Part shown: positions 23,059 to 30,299 of the stretch, piece by piece
Position numbering within the stretch: position 1 is the first letter of the stretch
How the letters are laid out: each line of letters opens with the position of its first letter
Assembly (NCBI GenBank): GCA_044340025.1
Contig: JBIIUJ010000003.1
Span: 1-55,359, forward strand
DNA from: JBIIUJ01 sp044340025
GTDB lineage: Bacteria; Pseudomonadota; Alphaproteobacteria; Caulobacterales; Aquidulcibacteraceae
Length of the DNA stretch: 55,359 nt
Direction: 5' to 3'
Translations under genes and position numbers: made by a program
The notes under the pieces: generated by a model
The model's database searches: none
Told to the model about the DNA's origin: nothing
What the model saw: the letters and a program-made list of their open reading frames with translations, nothing else

Positions 23059-23811
23059 TCAGAACCGTTCCAGCAAGCTCCCATGGCCCGCGATTTGGTC
23101 CGCAATCCCGTGGGCGCGCAGGGCATGCCAGTACGTTGCGACATTGATCGCAATCACCGGCTTGCCCAGCATCCGCTCGGCCGCCGCCGCTAGCCGCACC
23201 ATGGACAGATTGGTCCCGACCTGGACGATCGCGTCCACATCCTCGCCATCGAGGTCGAGCAGCACCTTGCGCAGCGCGCTTTCGGGCACCTGCGCGATCG
23301 CGCGCGGGGTGGGACAGCGCAGGCAGACATCGCGCACGACCGTGAGGCCGTAATCCTCGTAGAAGCGGCGCACCTCCCCGTTCGCCACCGGGAAATAGGG
23401 CGACACGAACGCCACCCGTTTGGCCCCATGGGCTTCCAGCGCCGCTGCGGTGGAGATCGCGCCGGTGGAGCAGGGCAGGCCAGATCGCGCTTCGATCCGG
23501 GCGCGAAAGCGCTCGGCGCCCTCCGCCCCGCCATAGAAAGCGATGGCCGACATGCCAATCACCATCCGGTCGGGCGCGCAGGTCATCACCTCGTCTACCG
23601 CGCGGTCCACGCTGGCGGTGATGGCGTCGGTGAGGGCGGTGAAGCTCGCATTGTCGGAGACGTCGAGATTCTGGACGAAGATGCGGCTGTAATGGTTGGT
23701 CACGCCCGGCGGGCGCAGGGCCTCCATGTCGGGCTGCACGATCGTATTGGTGGAGGGGCCGAGCACGGCGAACTTGCCGCGCCAGCCCAAAGCGTCGGGA
23801 GCGTCTGTCAT
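23059..23811 (-). CDS. Maleate isomerase / arylmalonate decarboxylase family protein, catalytic cysteines apparently replaced
   Basis: The overall pattern belongs to the maleate isomerase/AMDase branch of the Asp/Glu racemase superfamily: KFAVLGPSTNTIVQPDME at the N-terminus, a central GAISTAAALEAHGAKRVAFV, and the C-terminal GKPVIAINVATYWHALRAHG. Family members use one or two cysteines, in motifs like xCTS and xCTNL. Here the corresponding places read GMSAIAFYGG (about residues 86-95) and QVGTNLSM (about 197-204), so both seem to be non-cysteine. The enzyme may use another chemistry or act as a binding protein. ATG 23811 gives 250 residues. An upstream GTG at 23844 is possible. It is divergent from ftsZ. 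Confidence 0.8.
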   Translation of the reverse strand: MTDAPDALGWRGKFAVLGPSTNTIVQPDMEALRPPGVTNHYSRIFVQNLDVSDNASFTALTDAITASVDRAVDEVMTCAPDRMVIGMSAIAFYGGAEGAERFRARIEARSGLPCSTGAISTAAALEAHGAKRVAFVSPYFPVANGEVRRFYEDYGLTVVRDVCLRCPTPRAIAQVPESALRKVLLDLDGEDVDAIVQVGTNLSMVRLAAAAERMLGKPVIAINVATYWHALRAHGIADQIAGHGSLLERF

Positions 23812-23957
23812 GAGCGCAGTTTGGCGCGGCTTGTCGCCGTGCACGATATCGACCGCGCCGCCAACCGCTCTGCGGCGATCACGCAGGCGCGACGGGAAAC
23901 CGCGGCGACCGCCTGCGCCTTGTGTTCATTTCACATTTGTAAACGCCGCGAAGCAGC

Positions 23958-23972
23958 TTAACCGGCGATTAA
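23958..23972 (+). promoter_or_regulatory. CtrA binding box (TTAA-N7-TTAA) in the ftsZ promoter region
   Basis: TTAA (23958-23961), seven bases, then TTAA (23969-23972) exactly matches the full CtrA recognition motif of Caulobacter-type cell-cycle control. Another TTAA follows at 23977. The box is 64 bp upstream of the ftsZ ATG. In Caulobacter CtrA represses ftsZ in swarmer cells. A GANTC site (GACTC, 24047-24051) for CcrM methylation lies just inside the gene. Confidence 0.75.
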
Positions 23973-24036
23973 TCCCTTAACGGGATGATCACCATAACCG
24001 AGCGTCGCTAGCACAGTCCCGACGGAGCGCGTCCAA

Positions 24037-25572
24037 ATGAGCATTCGACTCAGCCTGCCCAAGACCACCGAACTGAAGCCCCGCATCGTGGTTTTCGGGG
24101 TCGGCGGGGCTGGCGGAAACGCCGTCAACAACATGATCGACGCCGATCTGATGGGCTGCGACTTTGTCGTCGCCAACACCGACGCTCAGGCGCTCGCCCG
24201 CGCCAAGGCGGAGCGGCGGGTGCAGATGGGCCTGTCCACCACCCAGGGTCTCGGCGCTGGCGCTGACCCTGATGTTGGCATGCGCTCGGCCGAGGAGAGC
24301 GAAGGCGAGATCGTCGAGCATCTCGATGGCGCCAACATGGTCTTTATCACCGCCGGCATGGGCGGCGGCACCGGAACGGGCGCGGCGCCCGTGATTGCGC
24401 GGGCGGCCAAGGAGCAGGGCATCCTGACGGTTGCGGTCGTGACCAAGCCGTTCAATTTCGAAGGCTCGCGCCGGATGAAGATGGCCGACGCCGGCCTCGC
24501 CGAGCTTCAGAAGTACGTCGATACGCTGATCGTCATCCCGAATCAGAACCTGTTCCGGGTCGCCAATGAGCGCACCACGATGTCGCAGGCGTTCCAGCTG
24601 GCCGACGAGGTGCTGCAGTCGGGCGTGCGCTCCATCACCGACCTGATGGTGATGCCCGGCCTGATCAATCTCGATTTCGCCGATGTGCGCACCGTCATGT
24701 CCGAGATGGGCAAGGCGATGATGGGCACGGGCGAGGCGTCGGGCGAGAAGCGCGCGCTGGAGGCTGCCTCGGCGGCGATCAACAACCCGCTTCTGGACGA
24801 TGTGTCGCTCAAGGGCGCCCGCGGCGTGCTGATCAACATCACCGGCGGCTATGACATGACCCTCTATGAGGTCGATGAAGCCGCCAACCACATCCGCGAG
24901 GAAGTGGATGAAAACGCCAACATCATCGTCGGCTCCGCCTTCGATGAGGCGATGGAAGGCAAGATCCGCGTGTCGGTCGTCGCAACCGGCATTGACGCCG
25001 AAATGATGGCCCAGCAGCCGCGCCCGGCCGCACCCGTCGTGCAGCCTGCCGTGGCCGTGCCCAATGCGCGCATCCCGCTGAAGCCCGCGCCGTCCGGCCC
25101 CACCTTCGCGGAGAAATTCGCCGCCGAGCGCGCCGCCGCCGCAGCCCGCGCCGCCGAGCAGCGCGCCGCCGCCACGGCGCACGAGGCCGCCGAGCGCGCC
25201 GCCCATGAGGCGGCCGCCGCCCGCCAGGCCGAGCAGGACCGTCAGGTCGCCCAGCATGCCGAAGCCCAGCGGCTGGAGATCCAGCGCCTCGAGGCCGAGC
25301 GTGCGTTGGCCGAAGCCCGGGCCCGCGAGCCTGTGGTGCATCAGCCCGTCCAGCGCCCGGTCGAGCCTGCGGCCAATCCCGTGCATCAGCAGCGCGAGCG
25401 GATCGGCGGCGCCTTTTCCGGCCTGTTCGGTCGGGCCCGCCGGCCTGAGCCGATGCAGGATGCCCCAGCCGCTCCGGGCCGCCCGGCCGCGCAGCAGGCG
25501 CCCCTGTTCTCCGATGAGTTCGACGAGAGCACGCTGGAAATCCCCACCTTCCTGCGCCGTCAGGCGAACTGA
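24037..25572 (+). CDS. ftsZ: Cell division protein FtsZ
   Basis: FtsZ is the tubulin-like GTPase that forms the division ring. The GTPase domain (about 1-320) has VFGVGGAGGNAVNNMI, the tubulin signature GGGTGTGAAPVIA and the catalytic T7 loop NLDFADVRTVM. A linker follows, and the C-terminal peptide LEIPTFLRRQ binds FtsA/ZipA-type partners. The total length of 511 aa is close to Caulobacter FtsZ. The linker is unusual: residues about 357-431 are a continuous Ala/Glu/Arg/Gln-rich stretch expected to be helical or coiled coil rather than disordered. The start is ATG 24037 with GGAG 10 bases upstream. ftsQ and ftsA, its usual upstream neighbours, are not here. A CtrA box lies upstream. Confidence 0.98.
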   Translation: MSIRLSLPKTTELKPRIVVFGVGGAGGNAVNNMIDADLMGCDFVVANTDAQALARAKAERRVQMGLSTTQGLGAGADPDVGMRSAEESEGEIVEHLDGANMVFITAGMGGGTGTGAAPVIARAAKEQGILTVAVVTKPFNFEGSRRMKMADAGLAELQKYVDTLIVIPNQNLFRVANERTTMSQAFQLADEVLQSGVRSITDLMVMPGLINLDFADVRTVMSEMGKAMMGTGEASGEKRALEAASAAINNPLLDDVSLKGARGVLINITGGYDMTLYEVDEAANHIREEVDENANIIVGSAFDEAMEGKIRVSVVATGIDAEMMAQQPRPAAPVVQPAVAVPNARIPLKPAPSGPTFAEKFAAERAAAAARAAEQRAAATAHEAAERAAHEAAAARQAEQDRQVAQHAEAQRLEIQRLEAERALAEARAREPVVHQPVQRPVEPAANPVHQQRERIGGAFSGLFGRARRPEPMQDAPAAPGRPAAQQAPLFSDEFDESTLEIPTFLRRQAN

Positions 25573-25573
25573 A

Positions 25574-25671
25574 CCGTCATCCCGGCCAAGCGAAAGCGAG
25601 AGTCGGGATCTCGTGGAGCGAAAGCCTGCCCCAGGTCCCGGCTCTCCGCTTCGCTGCGGCCGGGATGACGG
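25574..25671. repeat. Intergenic GTCATCCCGG-type palindromic repeat, copy 1
   Basis: The element begins CCGTCATCCCGGCC and ends with the inverse GGCCGGGATGACGG, so the whole 98-bp unit folds into a long imperfect hairpin. The middle has an inner arm pair around CGGGATCTCG and GGTCCCGGCTCTCCG. It fills most of the gap between ftsZ and serC. The same termini bound another copy at 44826-44906, and a degenerate relative lies at 37731-37862. Such elements may act as terminators or protein-binding sites. Confidence 0.8.
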
Positions 25672-25785
25672 CCTTTGAGCAGCTATTGCTGCAGGCTGAT
25701 TGACCCGGGGCCCGGCTGCGCCTAGACGCGGCGGCGGGCCACCCGCTCCCACCGGCGGGCGCTCATCTGAGAGGATGGGAAGATC

Positions 25786-26958
25786 ATGACTGCACCGCCA
25801 AAGCCGGCCATGCGCCCGGCCGACCCCCGTTTTTCGTCCGGTCCCACCAAGAAGCGCCCTGGCTGGTCGCTTGATGCGCTGTCTGGCGCTGTCCTGGGCC
25901 GGTCTCACCGCTCCAAGCCGGGCAAGGCGCGCCTGAAAGAGGCGATCGACCGCACGCGCGACATTCTGGGCGTTCCCGCCGACTATCGCATCGGCATCGT
26001 GCCGGGCTCCGACACCGGCGCGGTGGAGATGGCGATGTGGTCGCTTCTCGGCCCGCGCCCTGTCGCCACCCTCGCCTGGGAGAGCTTCGGCGAGGATTGG
26101 GTGACCGATGCGGTCAAGCAGCTCAAGCTCGATGTGACGCCGATCAAGGCCGGCTATGGCGCTTTGCCCGACCTCGCCGCCGTGCCGGCCCGCACCCACG
26201 ATGTGGTCTTCACCTGGAATGGCACGACCTCCGGCGTCCGCGTGCCGAACGCCGACTGGATCCCCGCCGACCGGGAAGGCCTCACGATCTGCGACGCCAC
26301 CTCGGCGGTGTTCGCCCAGGATCTCGACTGGGCGAAGCTCGATGTCGTGACCTATTCATTCCAGAAGGTGCTGGGGGGCGAAGCCGCCCATGGCGTGCTG
26401 ATCCTAAGTCCGCGCGCGGTCGCGCGGCTTGAAAGCTACAGCCCGCCCTGGCCCATGCCCAAGCTCTTCCGCATGACGAAGGGCGGCAAGATCACCGAAG
26501 GCCTGTTCGAGGGCGAGACGATCAACACCCCCTCCATGCTGGCGGTGGAGGACTATGTCGATGCGCTGAAGTGGGCGGCGGGCCTTGGCGGCCTTTCCGC
26601 GCTCGTTGCGCGGGCCGATGCAAACCTCGCGGCTCTCGCCGGCTGGGTGGAGAAGACCCCCTGGGTCGATTTCCTCGCCGAGACGATCGAGAGCCGCTCC
26701 AACACCAGCGTCTGCCTGAAGGTGATCGATCCGCGCGTGACGGGCCTGTCCGACGATGCTCAGGCCGAGTTCGCCAAGAAGCTCGCGGCCCTGCTCGACA
26801 AGGAGGGCGTGGCGCTCGATGCGGCCTCCTACCGTTCTGCTCCGCCGGGCCTGCGGCTCTGGTGCGGCGCCACGGTGGAGACCGACGACGTGATCGCCCT
26901 CACGCCATGGCTCGACTGGGCGTTCCAGACGCTCGCGGCGGAGCTGGCCCCGGCTTAG
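25786..26958 (+). CDS. serC: Phosphoserine aminotransferase
   Basis: SerC is a PLP enzyme that converts 3-phosphohydroxypyruvate and glutamate to phosphoserine, the second step of serine synthesis. The sequence follows the alphaproteobacterial (SerC type 2) family: RPADPRFSSGPTKKRPGW at the start, GRSHRSKPGKARLKEAID, the substrate region TWNGTTSGVRVPN, and the PLP-binding lysine in YSFQKVLGGEAAHGVL. The length of 390 aa is typical of this subgroup. serA lies downstream on the same strand with only an acetyltransferase gene and a repeat element between them. A GAGAGGATGGG purine tract lies just upstream of ATG 25786. Confidence 0.95.
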   Translation: MTAPPKPAMRPADPRFSSGPTKKRPGWSLDALSGAVLGRSHRSKPGKARLKEAIDRTRDILGVPADYRIGIVPGSDTGAVEMAMWSLLGPRPVATLAWESFGEDWVTDAVKQLKLDVTPIKAGYGALPDLAAVPARTHDVVFTWNGTTSGVRVPNADWIPADREGLTICDATSAVFAQDLDWAKLDVVTYSFQKVLGGEAAHGVLILSPRAVARLESYSPPWPMPKLFRMTKGGKITEGLFEGETINTPSMLAVEDYVDALKWAAGLGGLSALVARADANLAALAGWVEKTPWVDFLAETIESRSNTSVCLKVIDPRVTGLSDDAQAEFAKKLAALLDKEGVALDAASYRSAPPGLRLWCGATVETDDVIALTPWLDWAFQTLAAELAPA

Positions 26959-26964
26959 CGCGAA

Positions 26965-27080
26965 CTCCCCCCCTTCGTCGGCTTCGCCGACACTTCCCCC
27001 GTAACGGGGGCAGACAGGCGCTGGTTCTCCTCCCCTGCGAAGCGGGGGAGGTGGCCCGGAGGGCCGGAGGGGGGAGACGG
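26965..27080. repeat. Intergenic CTCCCCC/GGGGGAG hairpin repeat
   Basis: This GC-rich stretch between serC and the next gene contains nested hairpins: GTCGGCTTCGCCGAC (26977-26991), CCCCCGTAACGGGGG (26996-27010), CCTCCCCTGCGAAGCGGGGGAGG (27029-27051, imperfect) and GGCCCGGAGGGCC (27053-27065). This type of composite element recurs between genes in alphaproteobacteria. A related but different composite lies at 30150-30283. It may act on transcript stability between serC and serA. Confidence 0.75.
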
Positions 27081-27088
27081 AGACCCCA

Positions 27089-27592
27089 ATGCCTCTGATC
27101 CTCCGCCCCGCCACGCCCGACGACATCGCGCTGCTGACGCAGTGGGATGACGAGCCCGTGGTGGCTGCCTCCGACCCCAACGACGACTGGGACTGGCCAG
27201 AGACCCTTGCCGCCGAGGGACTGGAAAACCTGATCGCAGAGCTGGACGGGCGACCAATCGGGTTCGTCCAGATCACGGATCTGGAGCGGGACGCCTCGCG
27301 CTACTGGGGCGACCCGCAGCCAGGGTTCATGGCGATCGATATCTGGATCGGCGAGCCCGACGCGCGCGGCCACGGCGCTGGCCGGGCGATGATGGAACAG
27401 GCGATCGCCCGCTGCTTCGCCGACCCGCTCATTCACACCATCCTGATCGATCCGATCGAGACCAACACCGACGCCATCGGCTTCTACCGGCGGCTCGGCT
27501 TCACCTTCATCGAAAGCCGCTGGTTCGGCCCGGACGAATGCGCCGTGCACCAGCTCACCCGAACCGACTGGAACAAGGAACACCAGCCATGA
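27089..27592 (+). CDS. GNAT family N-acetyltransferase, AAC(6')-like fold
   Basis: The 167-residue protein opens LILRPATPDDIALLTQWDD. It has PIGFVQITDLERD, then GFMAIDIWIGEPDARGHGAG, which holds the acetyl-CoA binding RGHGAGRAM motif, and IETNTDAIGFYRRLGF. This layout is shared with aminoglycoside 6'-acetyltransferase-like proteins, but chromosomal members mostly have other or unknown substrates, and resistance should not be assumed. Its stop overlaps the serA start (ATGA, 27589-27592), so the two are translationally coupled, which hints at a link to serine metabolism. Confidence 0.85.
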   Translation: MPLILRPATPDDIALLTQWDDEPVVAASDPNDDWDWPETLAAEGLENLIAELDGRPIGFVQITDLERDASRYWGDPQPGFMAIDIWIGEPDARGHGAGRAMMEQAIARCFADPLIHTILIDPIETNTDAIGFYRRLGFTFIESRWFGPDECAVHQLTRTDWNKEHQP

Positions 27593-29175
27593 CCGCTCCC
27601 AAAGTCCTGATCTCGGATCAGCTCTCCACCGCCGCCGTCGACATCTTCAAGCGCCGCGGCCTCGACGTCGATTATCAGCCCGATCTCGGCAAGGACGCCG
27701 CCCGGCTGAAGGAGATCATCGGAAACTACGATGGCCTCGCCATCCGGTCGGCCACCAAGGTGAAGGCCGACATCATCGCCGCGGCCGCAAACCTGAAGGT
27801 GATCGGCCGGGCCGGCATCGGGGTCGACAATGTCGATATCCCGGCCGCCACCGCCAAGGGCGTCGTGGTGATGAACACGCCCTTCGGCAACGCCATCACC
27901 ACCGCCGAGCACGCCATCGCCCTGATGTTCGCCGCCGCCCGCCAGATCGGCGCGGCCGACGCCTCCACCCAGGCCGGCAAGTGGGAGAAGAACCGGTTCA
28001 ACGGCGTGGAGCTTTACGCCAAGACGCTGGGCGTGATCGGCTGCGGCAACATCGGGGCGATCGTCGCCGACCGGGCGCTGGGTCTGAAGATGAAGGTGAT
28101 CGCCTACGACCCCTTCCTCAGCCCGGAGCGTGCGCTCGAGATCGGGGTGGAGAAGGTGGAGCTCGACGATCTGATCGCGCGCGCCGACGTCATCACCCTG
28201 CACCTGCCCATGACCGAAAAGACGAAGAACATTCTCTCCGCCGACGCGCTCGCCCGCACCCGCAAGGGCGTCATCATCGTGAACTGCGCGCGCGGCGGGC
28301 TGGTGGATGAAGCAGCACTCGCCGAGGCGCTGAAGTCCGGCCAGGTGGGGGCGGCCGCCTTCGACGTATTCAGCGAGGAGCCGGCGAAGGAAAACCCGCT
28401 GTTCGGCGCGCCCAACTTCACCGCCACCCCGCATCTTGGCGCTTCCACGACCGAAGCCCAGGAGAATGTCGCCCTCCAGGTGGCCGAACAGATGGCGGAC
28501 TATCTGCTGACGGGCGCGGTGACGAATGCCCTCAACATGCCCTCGATCACGGCAGAGGAGGCGCCCCGGCTGAAGCCCTTTGCGGCGCTGGCCGAAAAGC
28601 TCGGCCTCTTCGCCGGACAGATCGCGGATGGATCGCTGGAAGGCGTCGAGATCGAGTATGAGGGGGAGGTCGCGGCTCTGAACGTCAAGCCCCTCACCGC
28701 CGCTGCGCTGGCTGGCGTTCTGCGGCCGCTTCTGGCGGAGGTGAACATGGTCTCGGCCCCGGCGCTCCTGAAAGAGCGCGGCGTTGAGCTGACCGAAGCC
28801 AAGCGCCAGGCGAGCCCCACCTATGACAGCCTGATCCGCATCAAGGTGAAGACCGGCGGCTCGTGGCGCACCTTGGCCGGCTCGGTCATCGCCGGCGCGC
28901 CCAAGATCGTGGAGGTGAAGGGCATGAGCCTGGAAGCCGCCTTCCAGCCGGTGATGCTGTTCATCAACAATTCCGACAAGCCGGGCTTCATCGGCGCTCT
29001 GGGACAGATGCTGGGCGATGCGGGCATCAATATCGCGACCTTCAACCTGGGCCGGGTGGCCGCGGGCGAGGATGCGATCGCGCTCGTGGGCGTCGATCAG
29101 ATCGTGCCTGACGCCCTGATCGAAAAGCTCCGCGCTCTGCCGCAGGTGCGATACGCGCGCGTTCTGACGTTCTGA
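27589..29175 (+). CDS. serA: D-3-phosphoglycerate dehydrogenase
   Basis: SerA carries out the first step of serine synthesis, 3-phosphoglycerate to 3-phosphohydroxypyruvate with NAD. Visible are the substrate-domain motif GRAGIGVDNVDIPAAT, the NAD-binding GVIGCGNIGAIVADRAL, HLPMTEKTKN, CARGGLVDEAALAEAL and the catalytic histidine in TPHLGASTTEAQENV. The 528 residues include an intervening (ASB) domain and a C-terminal ACT domain starting near VMLFINNSDKPGFIGALG. This is the type 1 long form, which can be feedback-inhibited by serine. The start at ATG 27589 overlaps the preceding gene by four bases. Confidence 0.97.
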   Translation: MTAPKVLISDQLSTAAVDIFKRRGLDVDYQPDLGKDAARLKEIIGNYDGLAIRSATKVKADIIAAAANLKVIGRAGIGVDNVDIPAATAKGVVVMNTPFGNAITTAEHAIALMFAAARQIGAADASTQAGKWEKNRFNGVELYAKTLGVIGCGNIGAIVADRALGLKMKVIAYDPFLSPERALEIGVEKVELDDLIARADVITLHLPMTEKTKNILSADALARTRKGVIIVNCARGGLVDEAALAEALKSGQVGAAAFDVFSEEPAKENPLFGAPNFTATPHLGASTTEAQENVALQVAEQMADYLLTGAVTNALNMPSITAEEAPRLKPFAALAEKLGLFAGQIADGSLEGVEIEYEGEVAALNVKPLTAAALAGVLRPLLAEVNMVSAPALLKERGVELTEAKRQASPTYDSLIRIKVKTGGSWRTLAGSVIAGAPKIVEVKGMSLEAAFQPVMLFINNSDKPGFIGALGQMLGDAGINIATFNLGRVAAGEDAIALVGVDQIVPDALIEKLRALPQVRYARVLTF

Positions 29176-29202
29176 GGGCGCTGCCGGTACGAAGGCCCAC
29201 CC

Positions 29203-29273
29203 CCCCGGCGCATGCCGGGGCCCAGATCATCAGGCGCTGCGCCAGACGATCCGGGCTCCGGCCGTAGCCGGAG
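29203..29273. repeat. Two short palindromes after serA
   Basis: CCCCGGC-GCAT-GCCGGGG (29203-29220) and CTCCGGC-CGTA-GCCGGAG (29256-29273) lie between the convergent serA and PEP-CTERM genes. Neither is followed by a T-run in either direction. They look like REP-type elements and may also serve as a bidirectional transcription block. Confidence 0.65.
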
Positions 29274-29284
29274 AGACGATTGCC

Positions 29285-30001
29285 CTAAACCAGTGCGCGC
29301 ACCAGATGCCGCCGCCGCAGCTGCTGGGCGATCAGGCCGAAGCCAAGGATCATCAGCATCCAGGCAGAGGGCTCGGGGACGACGCCGGGGCCGCCGCCGC
29401 CGCCGCCGGTGGACTGGATTTTCTGGTGCTCCAGCGTCACGAAGTCTAGGCTGGTGAGGAACGCGGCATTCTGCACCGCACTCAGACGCAGCCGGGATGT
29501 CGCGCCGAAGGCGCTGGCGACGGTGAAGGCCGTCGGCGCCAGGATGCCGCTGGGCGCCTGCTGCCAGGGGCCGCCGTTGATCTGCCACCGGGGTGTCTGC
29601 GGGGCCGGCCCAAAGCCGAGGAATGGAATCGCCCCGAAACTGGCGATCCGAAGTTCGTAGCCGGTCGCGGCTGTGAAGGTGATTTCGAGATCGCGGGCGA
29701 ATCCACCCGCCGCGGGCGTCGCGTAGACCGATTGCGTGCCTGCGGCGGCTTGGTCGGTGTAGCGCGGTCCGCCGGGCCCCGTCAGGTCGGACAGCGCGCT
29801 TTCGGTGAAGACCGCTGATTGCACCCCCACGGGCAGGACGCTGGAAGGCACCCCGGTGATCGCCGCTGTGTACGTGCACGGGTTGCTCGCGCACGTGACC
29901 TCAGACGGGGAGAACCCGATCGTCCAGGAGGTTGCTGCCTGCGCGCTCGCCGCAAAACTCAATGCGAGAGCCGCAGCCCCCGCCATCCACACCGTTTTCA
30001 T
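29285..30001 (-). CDS. PEPxxWA-CTERM sorting domain protein (secreted)
   Basis: The protein starts MKTVWMAGAAALALSFAASAQA, a clear signal peptide. It has a central beta-rich domain of unknown family with two nearby cysteines (VTCASNPCTYT), a Gly-rich spacer, and the C-terminal sorting signal VPEPSAWMLMILGFGLIAQQ followed by LRRRH. This tripartite tail (PEP motif, hydrophobic helix, Arg cluster) is recognised and cleaved by an exosortase. ATG 30001 is preceded by GGGTGGGTC, exactly as in the second PEP-CTERM gene at 33395-34135. The fate is probably surface or extracellular matrix. No exosortase gene is in this window. Confidence 0.88.
   Translation of the reverse strand: MKTVWMAGAAALALSFAASAQAATSWTIGFSPSEVTCASNPCTYTAAITGVPSSVLPVGVQSAVFTESALSDLTGPGGPRYTDQAAAGTQSVYATPAAGGFARDLEITFTAATGYELRIASFGAIPFLGFGPAPQTPRWQINGGPWQQAPSGILAPTAFTVASAFGATSRLRLSAVQNAAFLTSLDFVTLEHQKIQSTGGGGGGPGVVPEPSAWMLMILGFGLIAQQLRRRHLVRALV
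29305..29374 (-). repeat. 70-bp near-identical PEP-CTERM-coding segment, copy 1
   Basis: This segment encodes the PEP-CTERM tail. It matches 33415-33484 at 67 of 70 positions, although the rest of the two genes is unrelated. That suggests recent spread or gene conversion of the sorting-tail module. Confidence 0.85.
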
Positions 30002-30149
30002 GACCCACCCTTTCCCAAACCGGCGGGACACACCCCGCCGTCATGAGGGATCACGCAAAGCGTCGGGAAAACGGCTCACGGCGTTAGGAAAAAGTTTACG
30101 GAGTGAGCTGGCGGGCGGTCTTTGGCGACCCTCGGTGATGCCACAGAAG

Positions 30150-30283
30150 TGTCTTCCCCCGCCTGCGGGGGAAGTCCCGAGCAAAGCGAGGGGAAGGGGG
30201 CCTGCGACGGCGGCCCCCTCCACCACGCTGAGCGTGGTCCCTCGGCGTATACGCCGAGCCGCGCAAGCTGGGGAGGACACCCG
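30150..30283. repeat. Composite intergenic hairpin repeat upstream of a PEP-CTERM gene
   Basis: This element lies in the gap between the kinase gene (ends 30300) and the PEP-CTERM gene (starts 30001). It contains a perfect hairpin CTTCCCCCGC-CT-GCGGGGGAAG (30153-30174), CCACGC-TGA-GCGTGG (30224-30238) and an 18-bp perfect palindrome, CTCGGCGTATACGCCGAG (30241-30258). The remainder of the gap, 30002-30149, shows no clear promoter motif. The composite resembles mobile intergenic repeats rather than an operator. Confidence 0.8.
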
Positions 30284-30299
30284 TGATCGGATTTCAAGG

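Noticed and set aside
23989..26199. A very long open frame (736 codons) on the minus strand, antisense to ftsZ
   Set aside because: The frame is open only because high-GC codons leave few stops. The product is a low-complexity Gly/His/Arg text with no family features, while the plus strand is a clear FtsZ.
27089..27592. An aminoglycoside resistance gene
   Set aside because: It shares a fold with AAC(6') enzymes but is coupled to serA and sits in ordinary core DNA. Resistance cannot be claimed from the sequence.
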